DNA from: Xanthomonas sp. DAR 35659
Lineage (GTDB): Bacteria; Pseudomonadota; Gammaproteobacteria; Xanthomonadales; Xanthomonadaceae
Direction of reading: 5' to 3'
NCBI RefSeq assembly: GCF_041242975.1
Contig: NZ_CP162488.1
Location: 4,392,001-4,456,000, forward strand
Length of the DNA: 64,000 nucleotides
Numbering within the stretch: the first letter of the stretch is position 1; each line of letters starts with the position of its first letter. Under the pieces are notes generated by a model that saw only the letters and a program-made list of their open reading frames with translations, had not been told where the DNA came from and searched no databases. The position numbers and the translations under genes were made by a program. Shown in pieces: positions 50,289 through 59,200 of this stretch.

Positions 50289-52013
50289 ATGAACAAGCGA
50301 TTCGCAAGGATTTCCGCCCTGTCGCTGCTGGCGCTGCTGTTCGCCGGCTGCGCCACCACCAGCGTCACCCAGAGCGCGTCGCCGGCGCAGTCCGCGGCGC
50401 TGGCGCTGCTGGACCAGGGCAAGCCGCGGGAAGCGGCGCAGCAGCTCGAGGCGCAGGCCGCCGGCGCCACTGGCGGCGAGCGCAACCAGTTGCTGGCCGA
50501 CGCCGCGTTCGCCTGGTACGAGGGCGGCGACGCCGCGCGCGCGCGCAGCCTGGTGGCACAGGTGCAGCCACGCCAGTTGTCGGGCCTGAGCAAGGTGCGC
50601 CTGGCCCTGGTCAATGCCGAACTGGCGCTGGCCGACCGCCAGCCGGCGCAGGCGCTGCAGGCGCTGGGCGGCGATCCGCAGGCGGTGCCGCAGAACCTGC
50701 GCGCGCGCTGGCACCTGGCCCGCGCGCAGGCGCTGGAAGGCACCGGCGACGCCACCGCGGCGCTGGACGAACGCGCCCGCGCCGACAACGGCCTGACCGG
50801 CCAGGCACGCACCGACAACCAGCGCGCGATCGTGCGCCTGCTGGCCGCGCTGGACGACGCCACCCTCAAGGCCCGCGCCGCCGCGCTGCCGGCCGGCGAT
50901 CCGCTGTACAACTTCGCCGGGCGCGCGCTGATCAGCCGCGGCCTGCCGCTGCCGCGCCCGTTCGACCGTGGCGCGCAGTGGGGCTTCGACACCAGCAAGC
51001 GGCCGCCGGCCGAACGCGACGGCTACCGCCCGCCGGCCAAGCTGGCGGTGCTGCTGCCGCTGAGCGGCAGCCTGGCCACCGCGGCCGCGCCGGTGCGCGA
51101 CGGCCTGCTCGCCGGCTACTACGGCGAGAGCCGGCGCCGGCCGGAGATCAACTTCATCGACACCACCGGCACCGCCGCCGGCGCGCTGGCCGCCTACCAG
51201 AAGGCGATCGACGGCGGCGCCGACTTCGTGGTCGGCCCGCTCGGCCGCGACGAGGTCAGCGCGCTGTTCGCGCGCGACGCGCTGCCGGTGCCGCTGCTGG
51301 CGCTGAACCGCGGCACCAGCGCGCCACCGGCCGGCAGTGCCGGATTCTCGCTGGCGCCGGAAGACGACGGCATCGCCGCCGCCGAGTACCTGCTGGCGCA
51401 CGAGCGCCGCAACGCGCTGGTGATCGGCAGCAACGACGACAACGGCCGCCGCGCGGTGGCCGCGTTCCGCGAGCGCTTCAGCGAGCGCGGCGGCAAGGTC
51501 GCCGCCAGCGTCAGCGTGGCCGACACCCCAGGCGACATCGGCGCGCAACTGCGCAATGCCGGCGCCGCCGACGCGGTGTTCCTGGCGGTCAAGGGCGGCA
51601 CCGCGCGCGCGTTGGCGCCGCAGCTGGCGCTGGCCGGCTTCGCCGGCAAGACCCGGGTCGCCACCTCGCAGTTGGTGCTGGGCACCGGCAAGCCGGAAGA
51701 CGACCTGGTGCTGGACGGCATCGCCTATCCGAGCGAGCTGTGGAACGTGCGCGGCGTCGGCGGCCTGCCGGCGGCGAGCAGCGTCGCCGAGACCCTGCCG
51801 ACCGCGCGCGGCCCGGCCGGGCGCCTGTTCGCGTTCGGCTACGACGCCTGGCAGATCAGCGCCTACCTGGAGAAGCTCGCCACCGGCGCCGACGCCAACC
51901 TGCGCGGCGCCACCGGCGTGCTGCACCTGGACGGCTTCGGCAACATCCTGCGCACCCCGGCCTGGTCCACCTTCAGTGGCGGGCGCGCCACGCCGCTGGC
52001 CGATGGGCGCTGA
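50289..52013 (+). CDS. lpoA: Outer-membrane lipoprotein LpoA-like activator of PBP1A
   Basis: 574-residue lipoprotein of the LppC/YraM family. The lipobox is LLFAGC with Cys21. The N-terminal half is TPR-like helices; the C-terminal half, from [20 protein letters not shown] onward, resembles periplasmic amino-acid-binding folds ([31 protein letters not shown]). In E. coli LpoA reaches across the periplasm to activate PBP1A. It is coupled to yraN by an 11-base overlap. Confidence 0.92.
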   Translation: MNKRFARISALSLLALLFAGCATTSVTQSASPAQSAALALLDQGKPREAAQQLEAQAAGATGGERNQLLADAAFAWYEGGDAARARSLVAQVQPRQLSGLSKVRLALVNAELALADRQPAQALQALGGDPQAVPQNLRARWHLARAQALEGTGDATAALDERARADNGLTGQARTDNQRAIVRLLAALDDATLKARAAALPAGDPLYNFAGRALISRGLPLPRPFDRGAQWGFDTSKRPPAERDGYRPPAKLAVLLPLSGSLATAAAPVRDGLLAGYYGESRRRPEINFIDTTGTAAGALAAYQKAIDGGADFVVGPLGRDEVSALFARDALPVPLLALNRGTSAPPAGSAGFSLAPEDDGIAAAEYLLAHERRNALVIGSNDDNGRRAVAAFRERFSERGGKVAASVSVADTPGDIGAQLRNAGAADAVFLAVKGGTARALAPQLALAGFAGKTRVATSQLVLGTGKPEDDLVLDGIAYPSELWNVRGVGGLPAASSVAETLPTARGPAGRLFAFGYDAWQISAYLEKLATGADANLRGATGVLHLDGFGNILRTPAWSTFSGGRATPLADGR

Positions 52014-52371
52014 CCGCCGGCAACGCGGCAACGACGTGGAAGCGGCGGCGCGCGCCGAACTGGAGCGCGCCGGGCTGCAGCTGATCGCCGCCAACGTCAG
52101 CTATCGCGGCGGCGAACTGGACCTGGTGATGCGCCACGCGCAGTGCCTGGTGTTCGTCGAGGTGCGCTACCGGCGCAACGACGCGTTCGGTGGCGGCGCG
52201 GCCTCGGTCGACCTGCGCAAGCGGCGCCGGCTGGTGCTGGCCGCGCAGTTGTTCCTGGCCGCGCACCCGCAGTACGCCACCTGGCCATGTCGCTTCGACG
52301 TGGTCGAGGCCGACGGCGAGCCGCCGCGGTTGACCTGGCTGCGCGACGCGTTCCGCGCCGACGACTGCTGA
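52003..52371 (+). CDS. YraN family (UPF0102) protein
   Basis: 122-residue protein with a restriction-endonuclease-like fold. [20 protein letters not shown], then [20 protein letters not shown] with the GELD and VEVRYR residues of a possible nuclease site, and [17 protein letters not shown]. Its biological role is unsettled. It overlaps the lpoA end and follows the rsmI-lpoA-yraN order seen widely in gammaproteobacteria. Confidence 0.92.
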   Translation: MGADRRQRGNDVEAAARAELERAGLQLIAANVSYRGGELDLVMRHAQCLVFVEVRYRRNDAFGGGAASVDLRKRRRLVLAAQLFLAAHPQYATWPCRFDVVEADGEPPRLTWLRDAFRADDC

Positions 52372-52372
52372 C

Positions 52373-52924
52373 ATGCCCAGCATCTTCACCCATGCCGCGG
52401 TCCCGTTGGCGCTGTGGGCGGCCGCCGACCGTGGCCGCATCTCCCCTCGCCTGCTCGGCGCCGGCATCGTCGCGGCGATGCTGCCCGACGCCGACGTGCT
52501 CGGCTTCGCCCTGCACATCCCCTACACCGACGCCTTCGGCCATCGCGGCGCCAGCCACTCGCTGCTGTTCGCCGCGGTGCTGGGCCTGCTCGGCGCGGCG
52601 CTGCACCGGCCCTTGCGCGCAGGGGTGCTGCAGGCGGCCACCTGGCTGTTCGTCTGCACCCTCTCGCATCCGCTGCTCGATGCGATGACCTCCGGCGGCC
52701 TCGGCGTGGCGCTGGCCTGGCCGTGGAGCGAGCAACGCTGGTTCGCGCCGTGGCGGCCGATCCGGGTCTCGCCGTTCGCCAACGGCTTCTTCAGCGCGCG
52801 CGGCATGGCCACCGTGCTGTCGGAGCTGCGCTGGGTGTGGCTGCCGCTGGCGCTGGCGGTGCTGACCTGGAAACTGCTGCAGCCGCCCGCGTCCCCTCCT
52901 CCTTCTACGCCACCATCGCGATGA
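52373..52924 (+). CDS. YdjM-like membrane-bound metal-dependent hydrolase (DUF457)
   Basis: 183-residue membrane protein. FTHAAVPLALWAAADRGRIS, MLPDADVLGFALHIPYTDAF, GHRGASHSLLFAAVLG and CTLSHPLLDAMTSGG supply the His/Asp motifs of the DUF457 family within four membrane segments. The substrate is unknown; relatives are annotated as membrane-bound metal-dependent hydrolases. It starts one base after yraN and shares ATGA with the following oxidase gene. Confidence 0.85.
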   Translation: MPSIFTHAAVPLALWAAADRGRISPRLLGAGIVAAMLPDADVLGFALHIPYTDAFGHRGASHSLLFAAVLGLLGAALHRPLRAGVLQAATWLFVCTLSHPLLDAMTSGGLGVALAWPWSEQRWFAPWRPIRVSPFANGFFSARGMATVLSELRWVWLPLALAVLTWKLLQPPASPPPSTPPSR

Positions 52925-54306
52925 CCGCACCGCTGCCCGCCGCACTGCGCGATACCCTCTCCGCCCTGCTCGGCAGCGCCGGCTGGCGCACCGACGAGGC
53001 CAGCCGGCGCAGCTACGGCGAGGACGACTCGCGGCGCTGGGCGCTGGCCGACGCGGTGGCGCTGCCGCAGACCCGCGCGCAGGTGCAGGCGATCGTGCGC
53101 GCCTGCCGCGCGCACCGCGTGCCGCTGGTGGCGCGCGGCGCCGGCACCGGCACCGCCGGCGCCGCGGTGCCGTTCGACGGCGGCGTGGTGCTGTCGTTCG
53201 CGCGCATGAACCGCATCCTGCAAGTGCGGCCTGCCGACCGCTGCGCGGTGGTCGAACCCGGCGTGCTCAACGGCGACCTGCAGCAGGCGCTGATGGCGCA
53301 CGGCCTGTTCTGGCCGCCGGACCCGTCCAGCGCCGAGATCTGCAGCATCGGCGGCAACCTCTCCACCAACGCCGGCGGGCCGCGCGCGGTGAAGTACGGC
53401 GCCACCCGCGACAACGTGCTCGGCCTGGTCGCGGTGACCGGCACAGGCGAGCTGATCCGCTGCGGCGGCGCCTACACCAAGGACGCCACCGGCTACGACC
53501 TGACCCACCTGCTGGTCGGCAGCGAAGGCACCCTGGCGCTGATCGTGGAAGCGACGCTGAAGCTGTCGCCGCGGCCGCTGGCGCAGGCCGGCCTGCGCGC
53601 GCTGTACCGCGACGCCGCCAGCGCCGCGGCGGCGGTATCGCGGCTGATGGCGCAGCCGAGCACGCCGACCATGCTGGAATTCATGGACCGCAGCGCGATC
53701 GCGCTGCTGCGCCGCAACGGCAGCGACGTGCCCGAGGCCGGCGCGATGCTGCTGATCGAGGCCGATGGCGACCACGACACCCTGCCTTACACGCTGCAGG
53801 CGCTGGGCGCCGCGGCGGAAGGCGACGGTCTGCTGGCGCTGGACGTGGCCGCCGACGGCGCCGCGCGCGACCGCTTGTGGGCGGCGCGGCGCGCGCTGTC
53901 GCCGGCGTTGCGCACGATCAAGCCGGGCAAGATCAACGAGGACGTGGTGGTGCCGGTGTCGCGCATCCCCGACCTGGTGGCCGGCGTGGAAGCGCTGGCG
54001 GCCGAGTTCGACATGCCGATCGTCGCCTTCGGCCACGCCGGCAACGGCAACCTGCACGTCAACATCATGTACGCGCCCGACGACGCCGACGAGACCGCGC
54101 GCGCGCAGGCCGCGCTGCCGCGGCTGTTCGCGCTGGTGCTGGCGCTGGAAGGCACCCTATCGGGCGAACACGGCATCGGCGTGGCCAAGCGCGATTACAT
54201 GGCGCAGGCGTTCGATGCCGCGACGTTGGAGGCGATGCGCGCGATCAAGCGGGCGCTGGACCCGGACGGCATTCTCAATCCGGGGAAGGTGTTGCCGGAG
54301 CGGTGA
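52921..54306 (+). CDS. FAD-linked D-2-hydroxyacid dehydrogenase (GlcD/D-lactate dehydrogenase type)
   Basis: 461-residue flavoprotein. PCMH FAD-binding domain: VPLVARGAGTGTAGAAVPFD, CAVVEPGVLNGDLQQAL, SIGGNLSTNAGGPRAVKYG, LLVGSEGTLALIVEATL. C-terminal cap: IKPGKINEDVVVPVSRIPD, FGHAGNGNLHVNIMY with the conserved metal/substrate His residues, EGTLSGEHGIGVAKRDYM. It likely oxidises D-lactate, glycolate or a related 2-hydroxyacid into the quinone pool. It ends the small rsmI-proximal operon. Exact substrate is unresolved. Confidence 0.9.
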   Translation: MTAPLPAALRDTLSALLGSAGWRTDEASRRSYGEDDSRRWALADAVALPQTRAQVQAIVRACRAHRVPLVARGAGTGTAGAAVPFDGGVVLSFARMNRILQVRPADRCAVVEPGVLNGDLQQALMAHGLFWPPDPSSAEICSIGGNLSTNAGGPRAVKYGATRDNVLGLVAVTGTGELIRCGGAYTKDATGYDLTHLLVGSEGTLALIVEATLKLSPRPLAQAGLRALYRDAASAAAAVSRLMAQPSTPTMLEFMDRSAIALLRRNGSDVPEAGAMLLIEADGDHDTLPYTLQALGAAAEGDGLLALDVAADGAARDRLWAARRALSPALRTIKPGKINEDVVVPVSRIPDLVAGVEALAAEFDMPIVAFGHAGNGNLHVNIMYAPDDADETARAQAALPRLFALVLALEGTLSGEHGIGVAKRDYMAQAFDAATLEAMRAIKRALDPDGILNPGKVLPER

Positions 54307-54584
54307 GGGCATCCCGGGATCAGGGACCGGCAAATGGGCGCCCTGGGGTATCGATCACAGGCTACGGCCACGGCATCTCACGGCAGAGCCGGGCAACTCC
54401 CAGGTTGATTTAGGGGCCATCAATTTGTCTTTGCAGCGAGCCCTCGTGCGCCAGTTGAGTCCGGCGCCCAAGATAGGCTTGACCGGAACCAGACGTTAAG
54501 TGGCGCATGAATCTCTTTGCGCATCCTACGGGCGACTTGGACGCCAACTTTTCAGCAGCCTTTTCTGTGGACATCGGAATAAAG

Positions 54585-55048
54585 TCACGACTCCCAGAGT
54601 GATCTTTCTATAACCACCCATTTACCATCACGTCTTCTAAGAAAGGCATCGGCATTTTTCCCCGTTGGCGGAAATCCAAACTCGACGAACGCCGCATCGT
54701 GATCGAAGTAAATTTTCTCGACAGTAACAAATCTGGCTTGCCGGCTGCGCCCCAAGGATGACGAACGAATTATCTTAATATCGCCATTCACCACACCGCA
54801 AGCCTCTACCTTTTTCGGCATTCCATCCCACAGAAAAACAGCTTTCTGGGAGGGGAAAAGTGTAATTTTGCGTAGCTTTTGATCTCCGGGTCATCTGCTA
54901 CGGCCCTTAGCACATCGAAGTGAGTGGAATTGCATCCTGTATCTTCCGAGGAACCGGGTGCATCCGAACACCCAAGCAGAGCAAGCGCAACATATGCAAC
55001 TAAAGAAGGCCGAGCGCTTTTAGCTAGAATGCGGAATCTTCGTGCCAT
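54585..55048 (-). pseudogene. Lipoprotein gene broken by a one-base deletion
   Basis: The frame from ATG 55046-55048 gives a lipoprotein leader (MARRFRILAKSARPSLVAYV, lipobox LALLGC) and then mature sequence to KLHFSP before running into frame-shifted residues and a stop at 54806. The continuation, SQKAVFLWDGMPKKVEACGV to RRRDGKWVVIERSLWES (stop 54585), lies in the -1 frame. Adding one C to the CCCC run near 54853-54856 would rebuild a single protein of about 155 residues. Function is unknown. It is low in GC, lies downstream of the RHS toxin and its partner, and an IS sits 7 bases before its start codon. Sequencing error is possible. The 278 bases between it and the oxidase gene show nothing. 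Confidence 0.65.
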
Positions 55049-55055
55049 AGACTTA

Positions 55056-55922
55056 GAGTCGCTAACAAAACTAAGGAAGGATCCGTAGGCAGATGATCGA
55101 ACAGGCAATCGAGAGCCACGCCAGATGGATATCGATGCGACGTTCGAATCGGATGCGTAGCTTGCCCATGCCTGCGAACCACGCGTGAGTGCGTTCCACG
55201 ACCCAGCGATGGCGCCCCAGCCGGTCGTTGCGCTCGATCCCCTTGCGAGCGATGCGTGGCGTGATGCCCCGCTTCTTGAGGTGATGGCGGCAACGATCGA
55301 TGTCGTAGGCCTTGTCAGCGTGCAGTTTGCCTGGCCAACGTCGTGGGCGCCCTGGCTTGCCGGCGATCGGCGGCAAGGCATCGACCAGTTCCTCGAAGAC
55401 CACCGAGTCGTGCCGGTTGGCTCCGGTCACGCAGAACGCCAAGGGAACGCCATTGCGATCGACGATCAGATGCCGCTTGCTGCCGAGTTTGCCGCGATCG
55501 GTCGGGTTCGGTCCGGTGTACGCGCCCCCCGGGGGGAGGCCACACTGGCCGCGTCCAGGCTGGCTCGGCTCAGGTCCAGCTTGTCGGCTCGCCGCAATTC
55601 GGCCAGCAGAACCTGATGCAGGCGATGCCAGACGCCGGCGGCCTGCCAGTCGCGCAACCGGCGCCAACAGGTCATGCCGCTGCCGTAGCCCAATTCCAGG
55701 GGCAGTTCTTCCCATGGAATGCCGGTCCGCAGGACATAGACGATGCCGTTGAGGGCTTGCTGATCGCTGACGCGAGGCCGCCCTCCTTTGGGCGAGGGCT
55801 TGACTGGCGGGATCAGCGGTTCGATGCGCTTCCACAGCGCGGCGGGGATCTCTTTGCGACGGGCCATGTCGCTAATTTTGCCACATGCGAATCTGCGTTC
55901 AACTACGTTTTGTTAGCGACTC
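55056..55922 (-). mobile_element. IS5-family insertion sequence (IS427-like), 867 bp
   Basis: Terminal inverted repeats GAGTCGCTAACAAAAC (55056-55071) and GTTTTGTTAGCGACTC (55907-55922) are perfect over 16 bp. They are flanked by TTA on both sides (55053-55055 and 55923-55925), the likely target duplication; CTTAG can also be aligned as a 5-bp duplication. The single transposase is split into two frames. Intact ends and duplication imply recent insertion. Confidence 0.92.
55071..55867 (-). CDS. IS5-family transposase, two overlapping frames
   Basis: Frame A starts at ATG 55865-55867 (MARRKEIPAALWKRIEPLIP) and holds the N-terminal DUF4096-type domain up to SLDAASVAS. Frame B continues PPGGAYTGPNPTDRGKLGSK and carries the DDE region (DRNGVPLAFCVTGANRHDS, then KLHADKAYD and RWVVERTHAWF) to the stop at 55071. 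The switch falls in a C6G6 run near 55530-55541 (plus strand coordinates), where slippage is plausible. Programmed frameshifting is known for this IS group, so the gene may be active; a disabling indel is the alternative. Confidence 0.88.
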
Positions 55923-56296
55923 TTAGATCTTAACCCAGCCCAAGGTTTAAAATATATAAACACCGCTACTATGGCCACAAGCAGTCCATCAAGCACAAGC
56001 ATCCACATGTCATGCCAAGGCGTTCCTCTCGCATACATTATCTTGGCGATGGCCATTCCGGATAAACACCCGACTAATGGAGGCAAGAGAATCGCGCCAT
56101 ATTTTATCTTCAGAGAAAAATAAAGAGTCGAGATTCCTAAAATTAGAACCAATGGTAAAGAGAAAAAGTACCAAGCACTCAATATAATAGCCGCCTGCAA
56201 TAAGCTTAACGACTGAATTGGGGTCAAAGCAACAGCAATCAATCCAGGGGCGATTGCTGCAACCAGAAGTGAAAAAAACGCCCTACCTATATTCAT
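55913..56296 (-). CDS. Small four-helix membrane protein, candidate RHS immunity protein
   Basis: 127 residues with four predicted membrane helices (about residues 7-27, 34-58, 67-87 and 96-115). I do not recognise the family. Its ATG (56294-56296) shares one base with the RHS toxin stop (TGATG); a GTG at 56306-56308 is an alternative start that would overlap the toxin. Position directly after an RHS toxin and tight coupling are hallmarks of immunity genes; a membrane immunity protein would fit a toxin acting at the inner membrane. The last four residues and the stop come from the IS inverted repeat, so the native C-terminus has been altered. GC is low. Confidence 0.6.
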   Translation of the reverse strand: MNIGRAFFSLLVAAIAPGLIAVALTPIQSLSLLQAAIILSAWYFFSLPLVLILGISTLYFSLKIKYGAILLPPLVGCLSGMAIAKIMYARGTPWHDMWMLVLDGLLVAIVAVFIYFKPWAGLRSKSR

Positions 56297-59200
56297 CACT
56301 TCGGACACCCAGAGCTTGGGGAATTCTCATCGATAAACCGTTGCATCTGATCTCCCCATACAATCTCATTTACTATCCAGTTGACTATTCCGCCCTGCAC
56401 ACTCTTATGGTGCTGAACAGCGCTTGTGCCTTCTCCATAAGTATGCGCAATACCATTGGTAACGGTACGGGCCACATAGCCAGGATCAAAAAAACTGCCT
56501 GGAGCAGTAATATCAACCACCAAAGGCTGGCCTGTTTTCAAATCAATTGTTAAATAAGTAGTCACGAAGTTAGAGATGGGCAAATAAGGAACCCCAGCAT
56601 CGTTCCTTTTAGTTCCAGATGATGTCGCAGGCCTAGCATTGGGTGATGGAGTCGGATGATTTATAAGATCCTGCATTACACCATTGGCATTTGCGTACCC
56701 AAGTTTACGTCTGACATCATAATGATGGTACATCAACTCGCTCCCATCAAAATCCTTCCATCCAAGCGGCGTTGGCAAACTAAACGAAGGACCGCCAGGA
56801 TAATCACAGCGCGTAGTTCCGCCTGCTGATTTGCAAGACAGCCCGATGGGATCGATAGAAACCAGAGGCCTTGAGTTAATGTAGCCATAAGTCGAAATCC
56901 CACCACCCAACCCAACAGGATCGCTCTGCACATATCGCCCAGTGCCGGAATCGTAGTCGCGGAAGTAGTTTTGGTTGAATCCAGTCGCCGCATCGTACCG
57001 CTGCCCCGGGAAGCGCATATCGAACACGAACGCCGTGCCGTCACCATCCGGATCCTGGTTCGGTGGTGTGTTGCCGAAGGCCTCACCCTTCAGATCCCAT
57101 TTCCAGATCGCCACGTCGCGGACCGGATCGATCACCGCACGTGGCGTGCCCAGATGGTCCGGCTGCACGTAACGCAGGCTGTTGTTGGCCAGCACGCCCA
57201 CCGGCAGGTCATCCAGCCAGATCGCTTGCTGCAGCGGGGTGCCGTTGTTGTCGTAGTCGCCGACCCAATGGCCACTTTCGTCGTACAGCGTGTAGGTATT
57301 GGTCTTGCCCACCCGCCGCACCTGCTCACCGCGGCCGTTGTAGGCGTAGTTCATCACGACCGTTCCGGCGCGCTTGACCTGCCCGAGCCGGCCGCTCGCG
57401 CCGTACACCAACTGCAGCGCGGCGCCACCGATGGAGGTGGTGTTGCCGCTTGCGTCGTAGGTGCGCGCAGTCCCCGCCACCGCGTCCAGCCGGTGGTTGG
57501 TGGTCGGATAGGTGTAGGTCTGCGTGACGGTATTGACCTTGGCGCTGAGCCGGTTGCCGGTGGCATCGTAGCTGTAGCCGTCGATCACCGTACCGGTCGG
57601 GCCATCTTTGAATGCAGTCAGCCGGCCCATAGGGTCGTAGTCCAATTTGATCACCGGTGCGGTGTTGCCCGGCGCGGTCAGCGCGCTGAGATTGCCTACC
57701 GGGTCGAAGGCGAAGCCCACCGCCAGCCCGTTGCTGCGCGTGTCATTGACCGCCAGCGGGCGGTAGTCCTGGTCGAGCACCCGCTGCATCGGTCGGCCGT
57801 TGCCGTAGGTCCAGCTCGCCACAGGGCCGAACGGATAGTAGGTGGCATTGCCCAGCAGCACCTGCCGGGTGCCGCCGGCCGGGGTCACACCCACTTCCGT
57901 GACCTGGCCCTGCGCATTGCGAACATAATCCACCACCGCGCCATCGGGATAGGTGAGCCGGCTCAGCTGGCCTGCCTTGGTATACGCGTAGCGCAGCACG
58001 AACACCTTGCCGTTGGTGGTCTGCACCTTGCGCACCAAGTCGCCGAAGCGGTCGTAGCAGTAGTCGGTGCTGCCGCTGCCGTCCTGCATCCGGGTCAGGC
58101 GGCCGACCGCGTAGGTTTCGCCGCTGGCGCAAGTAGCCTGGCTGACGTCGTAGGTGTAGGTGACGTCGAGGCTGCTGGTCGGATAGGTGACCTGCGTCAA
58201 CCGGTTCAGCGCGTCATAGCCGTAGGTGGTCTGGACGTTGCGCGCATCGGTCTGGGTCGCGCGGTTGCCGGCGCTGTCGTAGGTGTAGGTGGTGACGCCC
58301 GTATCCGGGCTGGTGAGCTTGGTCAGGTCGCCCAGTCCGTTGTAGGCATAGGTGGTGTCCAGGCCCTTGGGGTCGGTGACCTGGGTCAGGTTGTCCAGCG
58401 CGTCGTAGCCGAACTTGGTCTCCGCCGCGATGCCGCCCACGTCCTGCAGCGTGCGCGCCAGGCGGTTGAGCGGGTCATAGTCGTTCTGGGTGACGTGACC
58501 GAGCGCGTCGGTCACGGTTTTGGTGTTGCCGTTGGCGTCGTAACCGAAGTCGGTCGGATCGCCCTGGGCGGTAGCCTGCGTGGCCAGCTGGCCGAGCTGG
58601 TTGTACACGCGCGAGAGGGTACGCTTGAGCGTGCCCGATGCGTCCTTGGTGTCTTCCTTGGCACGATTGCCAGCGTTGTCCAGGGTGTAATGGATCATAT
58701 TGCCAGCGTTGTCGGCGACATCGGTCAGTCGCTGCGCAGCGTCGTAGGTGAAGCGTATGAACGCACCGTCCGGCTGCGTGACCTGCTTGACCAGGCCAGT
58801 CGGCCAGTAGTCGATCAGGGTGATGCGGTCGTCACTTTCACCGCCGTCGTCGGCACCGCGGATCTTGCTGGCCGTCAGCCAGCCGCGTGGATGGTAGCTG
58901 TAGTCGGTGATCACGCCATTGACGTCCTTCACCGACAGCACGCGTCCGGCGCCGTCATAGGCCAAATATTCGGTGACATGACCCGAGGCGTTGGCGATGC
59001 TGTGCAGGTCGCCTTTGCGGAAAGCACAGATCCCGCCGGTGGCACAGCCGGCGTCGTCCGCCGTGTACCAGGCGTACGTAATAGTGTCCGCTACATCCGA
59101 GCGCGGTCCGTCAACGCTGCGCAGCAGGCCCACCTGCGGGCAGTCTTGCCCCACAGCTTCGCAGTAGGTCAGCGTGGTGGCACGCGTGTCGCCGGTGGCG

